A stretch of DNA of 64,000 bases. Origin: Euphorbia lathyris (taxonomy: Eukaryota; Streptophyta; Magnoliopsida; Malpighiales; Euphorbiaceae). Numbering within the stretch: the stretch's first letter is position 1; each line of letters begins with the position of its first letter. Position numbers and translations under genes: made by a program. The notes under the pieces are model-generated. The model was given only the letters and a program-made list of their open reading frames with translations, searched no databases and was not told the origin of the DNA. The stretch spans positions 38,593,501 to 38,657,500 of the forward strand of contig NC_088915.1 in NCBI RefSeq assembly GCF_963576675.1, read 5' to 3'. Positions 21,943 through 33,179 of the stretch are shown here, in pieces.

Positions 21943-22576
21943 TCCCCAGCAGAGTCGCCACTATAGATGAAGCCTACCTCAACGGGCTTTCACCCGTGGG
22001 AGGTCCATCATGGCTACTACGGTACTGTTTGGACTCGAGGTCCACTAGAGAAAACGACTAGCTCAGTAGGGTCGGTGACGGAGAAAGAGTCGCCACTCGG
22101 ATTTTAGGTCCGAGAATGTTACTAAAATTCCTTATGGGAAGCAAGTGGATTCGGGAAGTTAGGTACGTCTGGGGAAGATTAATATCCCCTCGAAAGGAAA
22201 TATTAACCACCCCAAAAGCGTCCGGTGAACCCACCGGCCTCCTACTTAGCATTTCTAAATACAATGAGGCTATTAATAACTCTTTTAAGCTTTTTAAATT
22301 CGTGAGACGTGTGATATGTGTAAGTTTTTACAAAGTCTACAAATCCGTTTTAACTAGAGATTACCAACGAAAGAAGATGAAGCAAGTAAAAAGTGGAAAT
22401 TAATACAAACAGCTACCAAAACGAACTTAAATTGACGTTTACAAACAAACTCGGGCATTCCCGAGCCTTCTTTCCCTTTTGACGTTGTTGAAGTAGACTT
22501 GGCTGCACATGAAAACCATTAACAATACTAAACTCGGAAAAATAAAGCAAAATTCTACATTCTGGTCATATCCCGT
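21943..22576 (-). mobile_element. Relic of a Tat-type LTR and PBS in reverse orientation
   Basis: TCCCCAGCAGAGTCGCCA (21943-21960) is the exact reverse complement of the PBS of element 2. To its right, read on the minus strand, are motifs of the Tat LTR 3' end in the same order: GCTAAGTAGGAGGCCGGTGG (from about 22252), GTACCTAACTTCCCGAA and GTGGCGACTCTTTC. The remainder is diverged. Tat element 2 inserted at 22577, duplicating CCCGT. Confidence 0.75.
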
Positions 22577-23051
22577 TGTAGACACCGAGTCGGAGGACCT
22601 GTGACGAAAACCTGAAAATAAGACGGTTGAAGCGGTTGATTTCGGAAGTTTTGAAAAAAATAATAATAAGTACATAATAAGGAAGAAAAAGTTATGGCGG
22701 GTCGCTGTTGTCGATCGGATGGCTCGCGAATGTTTAGCGGCGTGGTGCGAGTGCTTAGCGGCAGCCGACGCGCGTTCGACGACAGTCGGACGCCCGCTCG
22801 ACAGCACGAAGCGCGTGCTCGACGTCCGTCGGACGCACGCGTCCAACCACGAATGGCACGCGCTCGACGTCCGAGCGATGCACGGGCCCGGCGGCGCGGA
22901 GCGCGCGCTCGTCGGCGACGGGGCGTGTGCGCCCGGCAGCGCGGAACGCGCGTTCGGCGGCCACGACGCGCGGGCGCCCGATGGCACGAAACGCGCGCTC
23001 GACGGCCACGGGACGTGCGCGCCCGACGGCGCGAGACGCGCCCCGGCGGCC

Positions 23052-23259
23052 GTTGGGCGCGCGCCCAACCTTTCGTTGGGCGCTCGCCCAACGCTGTTGG
23101 GCGGCCGCCCAACTATTGTTGGGCGATCGCCCAACAATGTTGGGCGGCCGCCCAACATGCCTTGGGCGGCCACCCAACCCTCTTGGGCGACGCCCGATTT
23201 TGCTCGGGCGTCACCCATTCTCCCGGGGATCCGATTTCCTATAAAAGGCACGGATCCCC
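23052..23259 (+). promoter_or_regulatory. 5' LTR promoter: eight palindromes, 21-23 bp apart, plus TATA box
   Basis: Units GTTGGGCG-NN-CGCCCAAC start at 23052, 23075, 23096, 23118 and 23139 (all perfect 18-bp palindromes with variable centre), then degenerate ones at 23161, 23182 and 23203. TATAAAA is at 23240-23246, in the loop between GGGGATCCG (23225-23233) and CGGATCCCC (23251-23259). The spacing of about two helical turns puts all sites on one face of the DNA. Confidence 0.8.
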
Positions 23260-24764
23260 ATGCATTTAAAGGGAGGAGCTTTTTTTTGGGAAGGATTTTC
23301 TCACTCTAGACATTTTTAGAGAGAGAAAATTTATTTTTTGGGAAAAAACATTTTTTTTCCTAAAAATTCCAAATCTCCTAAAAGTTAAAATTTTATCAAA
23401 AACATCGGGAAGCACGATTCGTGGAATCAATCGACGTCAACCGTCAATACCGAACTTAAGGTATTATCCGAGGACTAGACTCTTTTATTTTATTTAATTT
23501 ATTTCCTTCTTCTATTTATTTTTATGTTATGTTTTTATTTATTTAGTTATTCATTTATTTTATCACTTTTATTTAATTTTGGGTATTTATTTAATTTTCA
23601 TCTCGTGTTGAATAAAATTGGGTTTTGTTTTAAAATAAAAAAAACCTCGTTTTGATATCCCAATACGAACCGTGATCCGATAAAAAGGTAGTTCGGGTAT
23701 TGAAAACGTTGTAATTATAAGTTTTTAATTTAAAGAAATTTCCAAATAATGTTTTAAAATAAAAACGTCGTTTCAGGAACTTCCGTTATTGACTATGACC
23801 CGTTTTTTGTAGTTCGAAAATCCAAAACGATTGAATTAGACTTAATTTAAAGCTTTTGAATAAATCTGGAAACAATTGGAGTGCTGCTGTAATTTTCCGT
23901 TTCTGTCACTAATTGCTGTTTACCGACGGATTTTCCGTCGGTAAATCTGCTGGAATGTAAAAAATGCTGTTTTGGTCCCTGTTTCTTAACTTTTAAGCTT
24001 TTGGTCCTTTGTATATATATGTGTATTTATGTAATATATATTTTCAAACTATTTTTAGACATTTGATACATATAGTTATTTAGAATGTTTATATATCATT
24101 TTTTATTTTACTTTAAATATAAGTATATGTATATATATCTTTTCTTTTCTTTTTCCTTTACTTAAATGGTAATGAATTTTATTTTAAAATGATATTTACT
24201 TGGGTGTTTTGGGAGTGATTAGTTAGTAGACATTTTGTGGATAAATGGATATTATTTTGACATTTAAATTACATTAGGTATGTATATATATAGTTTTGGG
24301 CTATTTGGGCTATATTAGTTATTATTAGATAAAACTATTTAGGGGACAAATGATATTTTCTTATTTAGGGGTTTTATTTATTATTTTCACATATTTAAAG
24401 TAAAAATGTATTATATTTAGTATTTTCATATATGTATTATATAGTATCTTTTCATTAACCTTTATTTCATGTTTCTTTTTGGCTAAAATGTATATATGGG
24501 CCTATATTATTTTCTTTATTCTTTTGGTCATTCATGGGTCCATGTTTCAAATGGGCTTTATTTGGGAGTGAGTTTGGATTTAATATGTTTATTGTTGTAA
24601 TTATGACAAGTAAAGAGTCAATTGAGTGAAAAGGGGAAAATAAATCACAAAAAGAATTTTCAATTTAGTTATTTAAACTAATGGATTTTTAGAGGTTCCT
24701 AATGTAAATAAATAGTGTTTTCTTGACATTTCAAATCGTTTCTTAAAACACCACGTTTTAAAAC

Positions 24765-25023
24765 CTTAGTCTGTTCCAACGATGGATTAAGCGAACCTTG
24801 TAATTAAAATCGTTTTCATTGTGAATAATAGAGTTTTTGAATCGTTTTCTTAAATGATTTATATAAAATAAATTGACTTGTATGTTTAACCACGTTTTCT
24901 TATTAAAGGTTTTTACCTTAACATTTTCAAACACTCGAGTCGTTTCAACGGTGATTCGGGTGAACTTCATCAAACGGGGTTTTAAAAACGCACCTAAATC
25001 ATTCCAACGGTGATTAAGGTGCG
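24765..25023 (+). promoter_or_regulatory. Three LTR hairpins with a shared loop (5' LTR of element 2)
   Basis: Hairpins at 24765-24791, 24932-24962 and 24989-25023. The loops are GTTCCAACGAT, GTTTCAACGGT and ATTCCAACGGT; the stems are 8, 10 and 12 bp (one mismatch). Compared with element 1, stem pairs change together (in hairpin 3 a C-G pair replaces T-A). They belong to the transcribed LTR upstream of the PBS. Confidence 0.7.
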
Positions 25024-25598
25024 AATCATGTAAATAAATTTGTTTTGGGGAAGTGAGTTAGTATAGAATTAACATGTAACACGAAATGTAAATCACGTGG
25101 TAAATAAATCACTTCTTCCTTCCTCCCCTCTCTTTTATATGTATATTGAACTGATGTAAATGGGTGATTCTTTACTAAAGTGGCTTTTCAATAATATATG
25201 CTCAAAACGGTTTCCAAAATGAGAAAGAAAATGTTTCAAATGAATTTTAAACTTAAAGAAGTATACGATTAGTCCGTTATCGCCTAACATGCTGAGTAGG
25301 AGGCCGGTGGTTCATAACCGGGCGATGTCAGGGTGCCTAGTAGCCTTTCTCCGGAAAGGAGCTAGCCTTCTCGGCTCGTACCTAAGTTTCCCGAACCCAC
25401 ACCGGTCTCCCGCAAGGGATCGGTGTTCATTTTCCCATTCTTGGGTGGCGACTCTTCCATATCTCCGAGCTCCAGTCCTGCCGAGCAGCTTGATTCCATG
25501 ATTGGTTGCTTTCGGCGCCAATCACCGCTTACGTCGCCATGAGGTGTCCACCTCCCGGTCCGCCCGGGAGATTAGGCCGCGGCACCTCGTCTAACAAG

Positions 25599-25616
25599 TG
25601 GCGACTCTGCTGGGGA
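25599..25616 (+). other. Primer-binding site of Tat element 2
   Basis: TGGCGACTCTGCTGGGGA, two bases after the 5' LTR end. This type of PBS is usual in Tat/Ogre elements, where it is taken to match an arginine tRNA; the tRNA identity is from memory and not checked. Confidence 0.85.
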
Positions 25617-27573
25617 AGCGAGAAATTTGATTCCGGAAGGCGTGTATTAAGCTCTTAACGGGGACGGATCGTATTATTTCTTTTCGTATGCATTCATGTG
25701 CATTATTGCAAACCTTTTGGGTAATTTCCGCGAAACCTCTAGCGAGAGTCCATTCGTCGCTCGAAAGAGGCTAGTGTAAGTTCCCCCTTACAGTAAGTCG
25801 CCAAAGGGTCCCCATCCATTCGTTAGGGGTGAATTTGTGCGGTCCTGTGAGGTCCCGCGCTCAGCCGTGTCAGCATATAGTAGCCTTAGAAGTTTCCATA
25901 GGATTACCCGTTACTATTTTTGATGTGATAAATGAATCAGTTCATGTTTTCAAATCGCCATGATACGTGTCCAATCCTAACATATGTAAAGAAAATGAAA
26001 CGATACGTTAATATATACTCTTAAACCGATATACGAACTACCCCAAAGCATTGAAACGATTCGAACTAAAGACGACTTAGTCATCTCGTATGAATGAACT
26101 TGTGCGACCCGCCTGGTCCCTTTCCGTGTCCCGAAGAAGGCACATGTTCATAGAAATACGTTCTGACGTAAGCACGTATTAGTACGGAGCGGTTTGATAT
26201 TAAGGATAGTTATATCTCGATTCAAAAGACTATATTAACGAGTAGCCGTTGTTCACATTCTTTAAATAGGTTGGGATAAAACGAAATTATGACGAAACGA
26301 AAACGAAGAACATTTCTGTTTCGAATGACCCTGTTGTAACGTAAAGAGTTTCGCAAACGTGGCCCGTCCCTTCCGAATAAAAGACGAGCTCTTACGTTAT
26401 GCCTTGTGTCGTTCTTAAGAGAAATGGACGTATCCGCAAAAGTGACTAAGAAAATAAAAGAAAAAGGCAAAAATAAACAAACGACCAAAACCATTCTTTA
26501 TCTACGATGTATGTCAATCTCGAGAGTAGTTAAAGAAAATAAACCAATGTCATTGAATACGTGCCTCGAACGAGGGTATGCGCTGTTTAAAATCACGAAG
26601 CCGAATCAAACCAAACCGTATAATTGCACCATATGGACGAGACTGCGGGTTTTGGCTAATGACTCGATCATTTCGACCGTTACCAAAACTGCAAGAAATA
26701 TGGCCCGATATACGTGTTTGCTTAATTCGTGCCCAAATGAAAAAGAACGGTGAAATCCTTGCTTCGAATAAACATGCGATTCAATGAAACGTTGATTTTC
26801 TATAGCCACGCTAAAGTGATATATCCCGTAGATTGGAAAGAATAAAGAGTTGTAATTAGCCGAAAGATTACCGTGCGCTCAAATAAGACTCGCCGTCTTT
26901 TTACGTAGCAAAAACGAGCAAACGGATTCTTAACGCTAAAAACAAACGTGTTACGCGATGAGTCCGTTCCCTAAATTCAAAAGTGATTCCATCACTAAAT
27001 AAATGCATGGTTATGTCTCTCGATAGATCCAAAAGATCCCGTTGTAATCCAAACATCGAGACACGAATCCACGCGAATAAAAGGGAACGAATCATTGACG
27101 ATAACGAACGATTGGATTAAAAGAATAACTTGTACCACGTCTAAAAACCGAGATGCGCTCAAAAGGAGTCAAACCCCGAATTAATGCGTCTCGCGAAAGG
27201 ACAAAAGTCGAGTTATTCCGAAAGGACAATCCAACTTGGTCGATTTCTTAGTCACTGAACGCTGATGCGTCAAAAACGAACTGTGTTGTATGGTGAATGA
27301 TTTAATTTTTCTGCAATAATCGACGGCATCACGTGTCCCTTGGACCGCAATGTGAGCCCAAAACCAAAATCCTAGGAAAGAGACCTGGACCATCGAGTGT
27401 GTGGAGGAATAAGGGTGGAAGAGAGATGTTGTGATACGTGTAATTAGACTAACGTTTGTTCTTCTTATCTTATATATCCGTAAATAAATAAACGCACACA
27501 CCACGAATCATGCATATAAAATCATGCATACATACTAATGGATACCGTTCGCGCAGACGTCATCATTAAGTGA
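25617..27573 (+). other. Untranslated leader of Tat element 2
   Basis: Nearly 2 kb between PBS and gag. Short frames on both strands (up to about 115 codons) show no domain and no counterpart to compare within the window. Nothing else recognised. Confidence 0.6.
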
Positions 27574-30290
27574 TTGTGGTACCGAGAGAGCAGTCGGCTA
27601 GTTAGGCAGTTTGACCAGTTACAGATTGACAGTTCTGAATCGGCAGTTGTGGCTTTGGAACCATCTTCGTCCGAGTATACTCAGTCTTCAGCCAGTATGT
27701 CTGCGACCGATGAAAAAGTGGCCGGATTGGAAAACTCTGTGAACAACATTAATGAGCAGTTAGCGGTGATAGCGGCCCAGTTAGCTAAGCTGGCCATGAG
27801 GGATGACAAAAGTGGCAGTAAACACGCTGAGAATGAGGTGAACGATGGACCTCGCTTTGGGAATGAGGATGACTATCAGGATTATATCCGGAAGCAGCTT
27901 GAGAAAGAGAAAGCTAAGGAAGAGGAGTGGAAGCAACACATCACTCAGGAGGTGCAGGATCTACGTGGGGGAAGTTCCGGGAGTCAGGACTTTTATAACT
28001 TGAAGAATTGTTTATCGGCGACGGCTTTGCCTTTCCGGCTCCCTGACATGAAAAAGTTCGATGGAACTGGGGATCCCACTGCCCACATGAATCAGTATGT
28101 CGCTGTAATGAAGCACACGATCCTGACGGAGGATCAAGTCCTGGGGCTATTTAACACCTATCTTGAGGGGGCTGCCCTCACATGGTTTCATGCATTGCCG
28201 ATGGTGACGAAGAGGGATTGGAAAGAGTTAGCGAAGTCATTCATCGCTCAGTATAGCTTCAACACCATGCTTAAGGTCACTTTGAAGGAGCTTGAGAGCA
28301 CTAAGCAGCAGACTGGGGAATCTTTCTCCGATTTTGTGAGAAGGTGGAGGGCCAAGGCCGCGGTCATGAAACAGAAGCCGCTTGAGCAGGACCAGATCCG
28401 AATGGTAGTGGGAAACACATTGCCATATATTAAGAATGAACTACGGTATATGCCCTTTACCGATTTCAATCAGATGTATAGCTGCGCCTTGACAGTTGAG
28501 GGGGATGGAGAACCGAAAAAGGCATACACTAAATGGACGAAGTCTGGGTATAGTGCCGGAGGGCCGAGTGCGAGTGCAGAATCTGCAGCAGTGAAAGTGC
28601 TTGATCTTAATGCTATCGAAAAGAGGCGGTTCGCCAAATTTGATCAGACTTATGCAAAGGTTTTCGAACGTTTGCAGAAGAAAGGACTATTGAAAGCCCT
28701 TACCCCTTATAAAAAGGCTCCGCCCACTCCGCAGATACAGGCTAGAGGGTATTGTGAGTTCCACAGCAGTTATGGGCATACTATTGAGAACTGTGAGAGG
28801 TTGAAGCATGAGATCCAAGATTTGATCGAGGAAAAGAAGATAGCTGATCCTTCGTCGGCGAACCCTTCCACTAGACGTAATCCATTGCCTAATCATAGGG
28901 TGAGCATGATCGGATTCGGTCTGAAAGAAAGTGTAGTGATGAAATCCTTCGAGGAAAATGAAGAGGAGTTGTTGGACTCCGAGGAAAAGAGCAATGTAGG
29001 AAATGGTCTATATGTGTCCTTCCTTGGCGAAGAACCGGAAGGCGAACCGATGGATGAAGGGTTGGACGGTGGAGCACCGTATGATGAAGATAGTGCTGAA
29101 GAGACCGGGGAAGGGTCGTCTCGGACTATTGTGCCAAAATTGGGTCTGTTTAGTGGTGGAGAGAATCCCGATGTGCACCTGCGTGAATATATGTGCGATA
29201 TGTTTATTGAATCCTTCGGGGTGGACGAGATTGCTCAGTGGTTCCACCATTCGCTGATAGGCGAGCCTTTGGGATGGTTCTACTTATTACCCGACTCTTG
29301 CAAGCATGATTGGATCGATTATCAGATTTATTTATAGAAAGGTACCAAAGGACTGAGGACAGGATTGCAGAGCACTTCGCGATGCAGATCGGACCTATCA
29401 AGCGTCCGCTACCGAGGGTTAGTAAGTATAATGGCAACAAAGATCCGATGGAACATCTTCACTTTTACTTGTCGGCCATGGGGCCTTTGGGTTTTAAGGA
29501 AGAAGAGATCACCAGCTTGTTCTGTAACTCATTGATGGGTGAGCCGTTGATGTGGTATATGTCACTTCCTATATATGTCAACACCGATTGGGCGGCAATG
29601 ACAAAGAGGTTTATCAAAGAATACAAGGTATGGATGCTGGCGGAGCAAACCCCGGACTCTCCCTCTTATCAAACACCCGAGGCGGTGTTGGCAATGCCTA
29701 GGTATGGTGGATACCAGGATCCTGTTGAGCATGCAAAGTTATTCCGCAACCACATGTATGACGCCGGGTTCCCGCAATGTGAATTACATGAACATTTCCC
29801 GGAAACCCTAATGGGAGAAGCCTTGTTGTGGCACCAGGGCCTATCAGAAGAAGAAATGGGTCATTGGATACCTCTTAGGAATGCTTTTGTGGCGAGATAT
29901 GAGATGTATGTTCCATGGACGGGATCCCTGGAGGATCTGGATAGGATCAGGCAGTTCCCCGAGGAACCATTCGTGGATTATGCTAGGAGGTGGAGGCACC
30001 GTTATGAGCAGTGTCACGAAACAATGAGCAATAAAGTGCAGCTTATGTGCATACAACGAGGTGCTATTCCATTGGCCGTAAGGAGAATGAGTAGAGTGTC
30101 CCTCCGGGATTATGATGATCTGATAGGCTGGGCATTGTATGGATCGGCGGATCCTTTTTATTTGAATCCGAACGTTCCTCACGTTATGGATCTAATGATT
30201 GTAGACATTTGGGAAAGTTCCTCGGACGAGGAAGATGCTAATCGGCGGATTCCTATCAATATTTGGGATGAATCTGATGAAGAACCGGAA
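27574..30290 (+). pseudogene. gag: gag with four tandem capsid-like modules (Tat element 2)
   Basis: Structural protein of the particle. The frame opens at 27574, but an internal Met at 27697 (MSATDEK) is as plausible a start. Order: N-terminal coiled-coil-like part; capsid module 1 (about 28024-28350, both halves, ending FSDFVRRWRAKA); zinc-finger-like YCEFHSSYGHTIENC (about 28750); acidic linker; module 2 (about 29130-29335, first half only: LFSGGENPDVHL … GEPLGWFYLLP); module 3 (about 29406-29630, first half only: KYNGNKDPMEHL … GEPLMWYMSLP); module 4 (about 29690-30070, both halves: MPRYGGYQDPVEH … FVDYARRWRHRY). A one-base frameshift at about 29310-29330 interrupts module 2. Element 1 has the same order without frameshift. 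Usual Ty3/gypsy Gags have one such domain. Confidence 0.85.
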
Positions 30291-31310
30291 ATTGCTGTCA
30301 TGACGAGATCAGGTCGAGTGGCCGAGGGAAAGGCACCTGTGGTTGAGACTGAGATAGGGGAAGGATCCGCTCCCAAGCCGGATGACCAAGTCCTCGAGCA
30401 GTTGAAGAAAACACAAGCTAAGTCTACGGTGTGGGAAGTCCTATGCCATTCCAAATACCATCGTGAAAATCTGATGAAAGAGCTGCAGAATTTGGTTATT
30501 TCTACCGATACCGAGCCGGCAGCGTTGGTAGGGGCGATTATGGCCCGGAAGAAAACCGAAATCACATTTACTGACGAGGATCTCCCAGAAGAGGGGAAGG
30601 CTCACAACAAGCCTTTATACATCCGAGCTGAAATTAACGGGAAGAAAACTAGCTGTGTGATGGTCGATGATGGATCGGCCATTAATGTTTGCCCGCTGAA
30701 ACTCTTATCTAAGTTGGGAGTAGAAAGAGGGGACCTGACGGCCTCGGAAACTGTGATCAGGGCTTATGATGATAGCCGTAGGCACATCGAATGAGTCTTT
30801 AAGGCCAAGTTGAAAGTGGGGCCGCATGAAGAAGAAACTGAGTTCACGGTGCTGGATATCCCGGTAACCTTTGCTGTATTGTTGGGACGCCCATGGTTCC
30901 ACAAGTTGGGAGGTGTGCCCTCCACGCTCCATCAGATGATCAAGTTCCCCTTCGGGGAGGAGATAGTGACAATTAGAGCTGAGAAATTGAGCTCGGTGGC
31001 AGCATTGGGAATTGAGCCTCAGCTTTTCTCCAGGTTCCAAGTGTCCGGGATTTACGAGTCAAGCATGACCACCGACGTGGTGAAGATGATGAAGGGAGGT
31101 TTCATCCCAGGAATGGGCTTAGGAGCACACCATCAGGGGTTGCCAGAATTTTCGGATTTTAAGAGTCAGAAAACCCGAAGGGGTTTGGGATATGAGCAAG
31201 GAGGTCCGTCCAATGCAAGTAGTAAAGGAAAGGTGGGCCTAAGGAAGTATTTCGTGAATGAGGGGCATGGAAAGGTTTATTCAGGGACCCCTGAGTCGTG
31301 GACTAGCACC
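30291..31310 (+). pseudogene. Protease region of Tat element 2
   Basis: Retropepsin-like aspartic protease that would process Gag-Pol. The active-site segment VMVDDGSAINVCPLKLL is at about 30658-30708, matching the DDGS form usual in Tat elements, with LLGRPW at about 30880. A TGA stop lies at 30792, inside the domain. Downstream is a G-patch-like stretch (FIPGMGLGAHHQGLPE, about 31100) and a linker. The whole region is deleted in element 1. Confidence 0.85.
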
Positions 31311-33110
31311 GAAGGGAAGATTCTGCCAGGGTTTGAGATCTTCAATGATGTGACTGACTGGGGCAGTGGAAAAGCGAGCTGCATTGTCGAGGAGATTATG
31401 ATGTTAGATTTGAATGCCGAGGAGCAAATCATCACTGTTGAAGCAACTGCAGGAGCAGTGGATGAGCCCAGTACCTCCAAAGCTTATGAGAAGCCCGAGA
31501 ACCTGGATGATGAAAATTGTATTACTGCTTTATTTGAATCTGATGATGTACTCGCCAATACTATCAATGAAATGAATTCTGATTTTGCTTACTTGCTTGA
31601 TGTTGATCGTGATCATTCCATGCATTCTCATTCATATAACATGCCTACATTTGAAATCAATACAATAAAAATGTCAACTTTCAATCTTGGCACGGATGAA
31701 AATCCTAAACTTATACAAATTGCTCAAGAATTAACTATTGAAGAGAGGAAAGAATTTGAGAGAATAATTAAAAAATACGAAATAGTGTTTGCTTGGACGT
31801 ACGAAGACATGCCAGGAATCGATCAATCAATCGTAACTCACCGTATTCCGACATACCCCAATGCTAAGCCCGTGAAACAGAAACTCTGACGCATGAGACC
31901 GGAATGGGCAGATAAGATCAGAGAAGAAGTAAAGAAGCAGTTAGAAGCAGGGTTCATCGAAGTAATCGACTATCCCCCTTGGGTCGCAAATGTAGTGCCC
32001 ATCGCGACGAAGGATGGCAAAGTGAGAATGTGCGTCGATTATCGAGACCTTAACAAGGCATGCCCCAAGGATGAATTCGCATTACCTCATATTGACGTAT
32101 TGATCGACAGTGTAGCATCAAGCGTCTTACACACGAATGTGGACGGTTTCATGGGCTACATGCAAGTTCAGATGGCCGAAAAACACAAAGCAAAAACCTC
32201 GTTCACAACCGAGTGGGGGACGTACTGTTACAGGGTGATGCCATTTGGTTTGAAAAATGCCGGGGCAACTTACCAGCGAATGGCCACAGCACTATTCCAT
32301 GATATGATACACAAGGAGGTAGAAGTTTATGTGGATGACATGATGGTCAAATCAGAGACAATAGAGGGGCATTTTGCGGCGCTCGAGAAGTTTTTGGCTC
32401 GAATTGCAGAATTCAAGCTAAGGTTAAATCCGAAGAAGTGCTTTTTCGGCGTTTCGTCAGGGAAAATCTCAGGCTACGTAATCGGAAATAAAGGAATTGA
32501 AGTAGATCCCGATAAAGTGAAGGCTATACAGGAAATGCCGGCACCGAAGAATGAGAAAGAAGTGAGAGGGTTTCTGGGGCAGGTTCAGTATATCAGTCGA
32601 TTCATAGCAAGACTCACCGCAATCTGCGAGCCAATCTTTAAGTTGTTAAGGAAAGACCAACCCACAATCTAGAATGATAAGTGTCAGCAAGCTTTGGAGA
32701 GCGTCCGGAACTATTTGTCTAATCCGCCAGTGCTGAGACCGCCTAAACTAGGAAAGCCGCTTCTCCTCTACGTAGCGATTGAAGAGCGATCTATTGGGGC
32801 AATGCTAGCCCAAGAGGGGGACACCGGTGTGGAGCACGCGGTGTATTATCTGAGTAAGAAGTTCCTGGAGTACGAGCTCAAGTACAACATGATCGAAAAG
32901 ATGTGTGTGGCAGTAGTATGGCTAACGAAGAAACTACGGCATTATTTTCAATCATATAAAGTGATCATTATTTCCCGGATGGACCCCGTGAAGTATCTGT
33001 ACCGAACTCCGTCTCTAACAGGGAAGCTAGCCCGATGGTTGTTGCTTTTGTCCGAGTTTGATATTGAATACGTAACGAAGAAGGTTATCAAAGGGAGGGC
33101 TGTAGCAGAA
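31311..33110 (+). pseudogene. pol: Reverse transcriptase and first RNase H (Tat element 2)
   Basis: Copies genomic RNA to DNA and degrades the RNA. Linker with conserved FAWTYEDMPGI at about 31790; RT fingers and palm with VDYRDLNKACPKD (about 32033), MPFGLKNAGATYQRM (about 32238), catalytic YVDDMMVKS (about 32328); connection KNEKEVRGFLGQVQYISRF (about 32550); RNase H with YVAIEERSIGAMLAQEG (about 32770) and RHYFQSYKVII (about 32937). Stops at 31887 (TGA where element 1 has CGA) and 32671 (TAG where element 1 has TGG, Trp). Confidence 0.93.
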
Positions 33111-33179
33111 TTTCTGGCCAACCAACCCCTGAGCGCAGAAGAAGAAGAGATAAACTATGATTTCCCCGATGAGCACTTG

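Larger units (their letters stand above)
22577..25596 (+). repeat. 5' LTR of Tat element 2
   Basis: 3020 bp. The CpG-rich upstream part has repeats of about 43-45 bp (about 22780-23050) followed by phased palindromes, the TATA box at 23240, then about 2.3 kb of AT-rich transcribed LTR containing a perfect 12-bp-stem hairpin (23919-23945), the three shared-loop hairpins and a folded 3' terminus (GAGGTG 25541-25546 pairing with CACCTC 25583-25588). Confidence 0.95.

Noticed and set aside
25599..25616. PBS copies as parts of a tRNA gene
   Set aside because: Only the 18-nt 3' complement is present; no cloverleaf around it. It is a primer-binding site.
26222..27504. Small frames in the leader of Tat element 2 as a possible ORF upstream of gag (as in Ogre)
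   Set aside because: Longest is about 115 codons, composition unlike protein, and no second copy in the window to support it.
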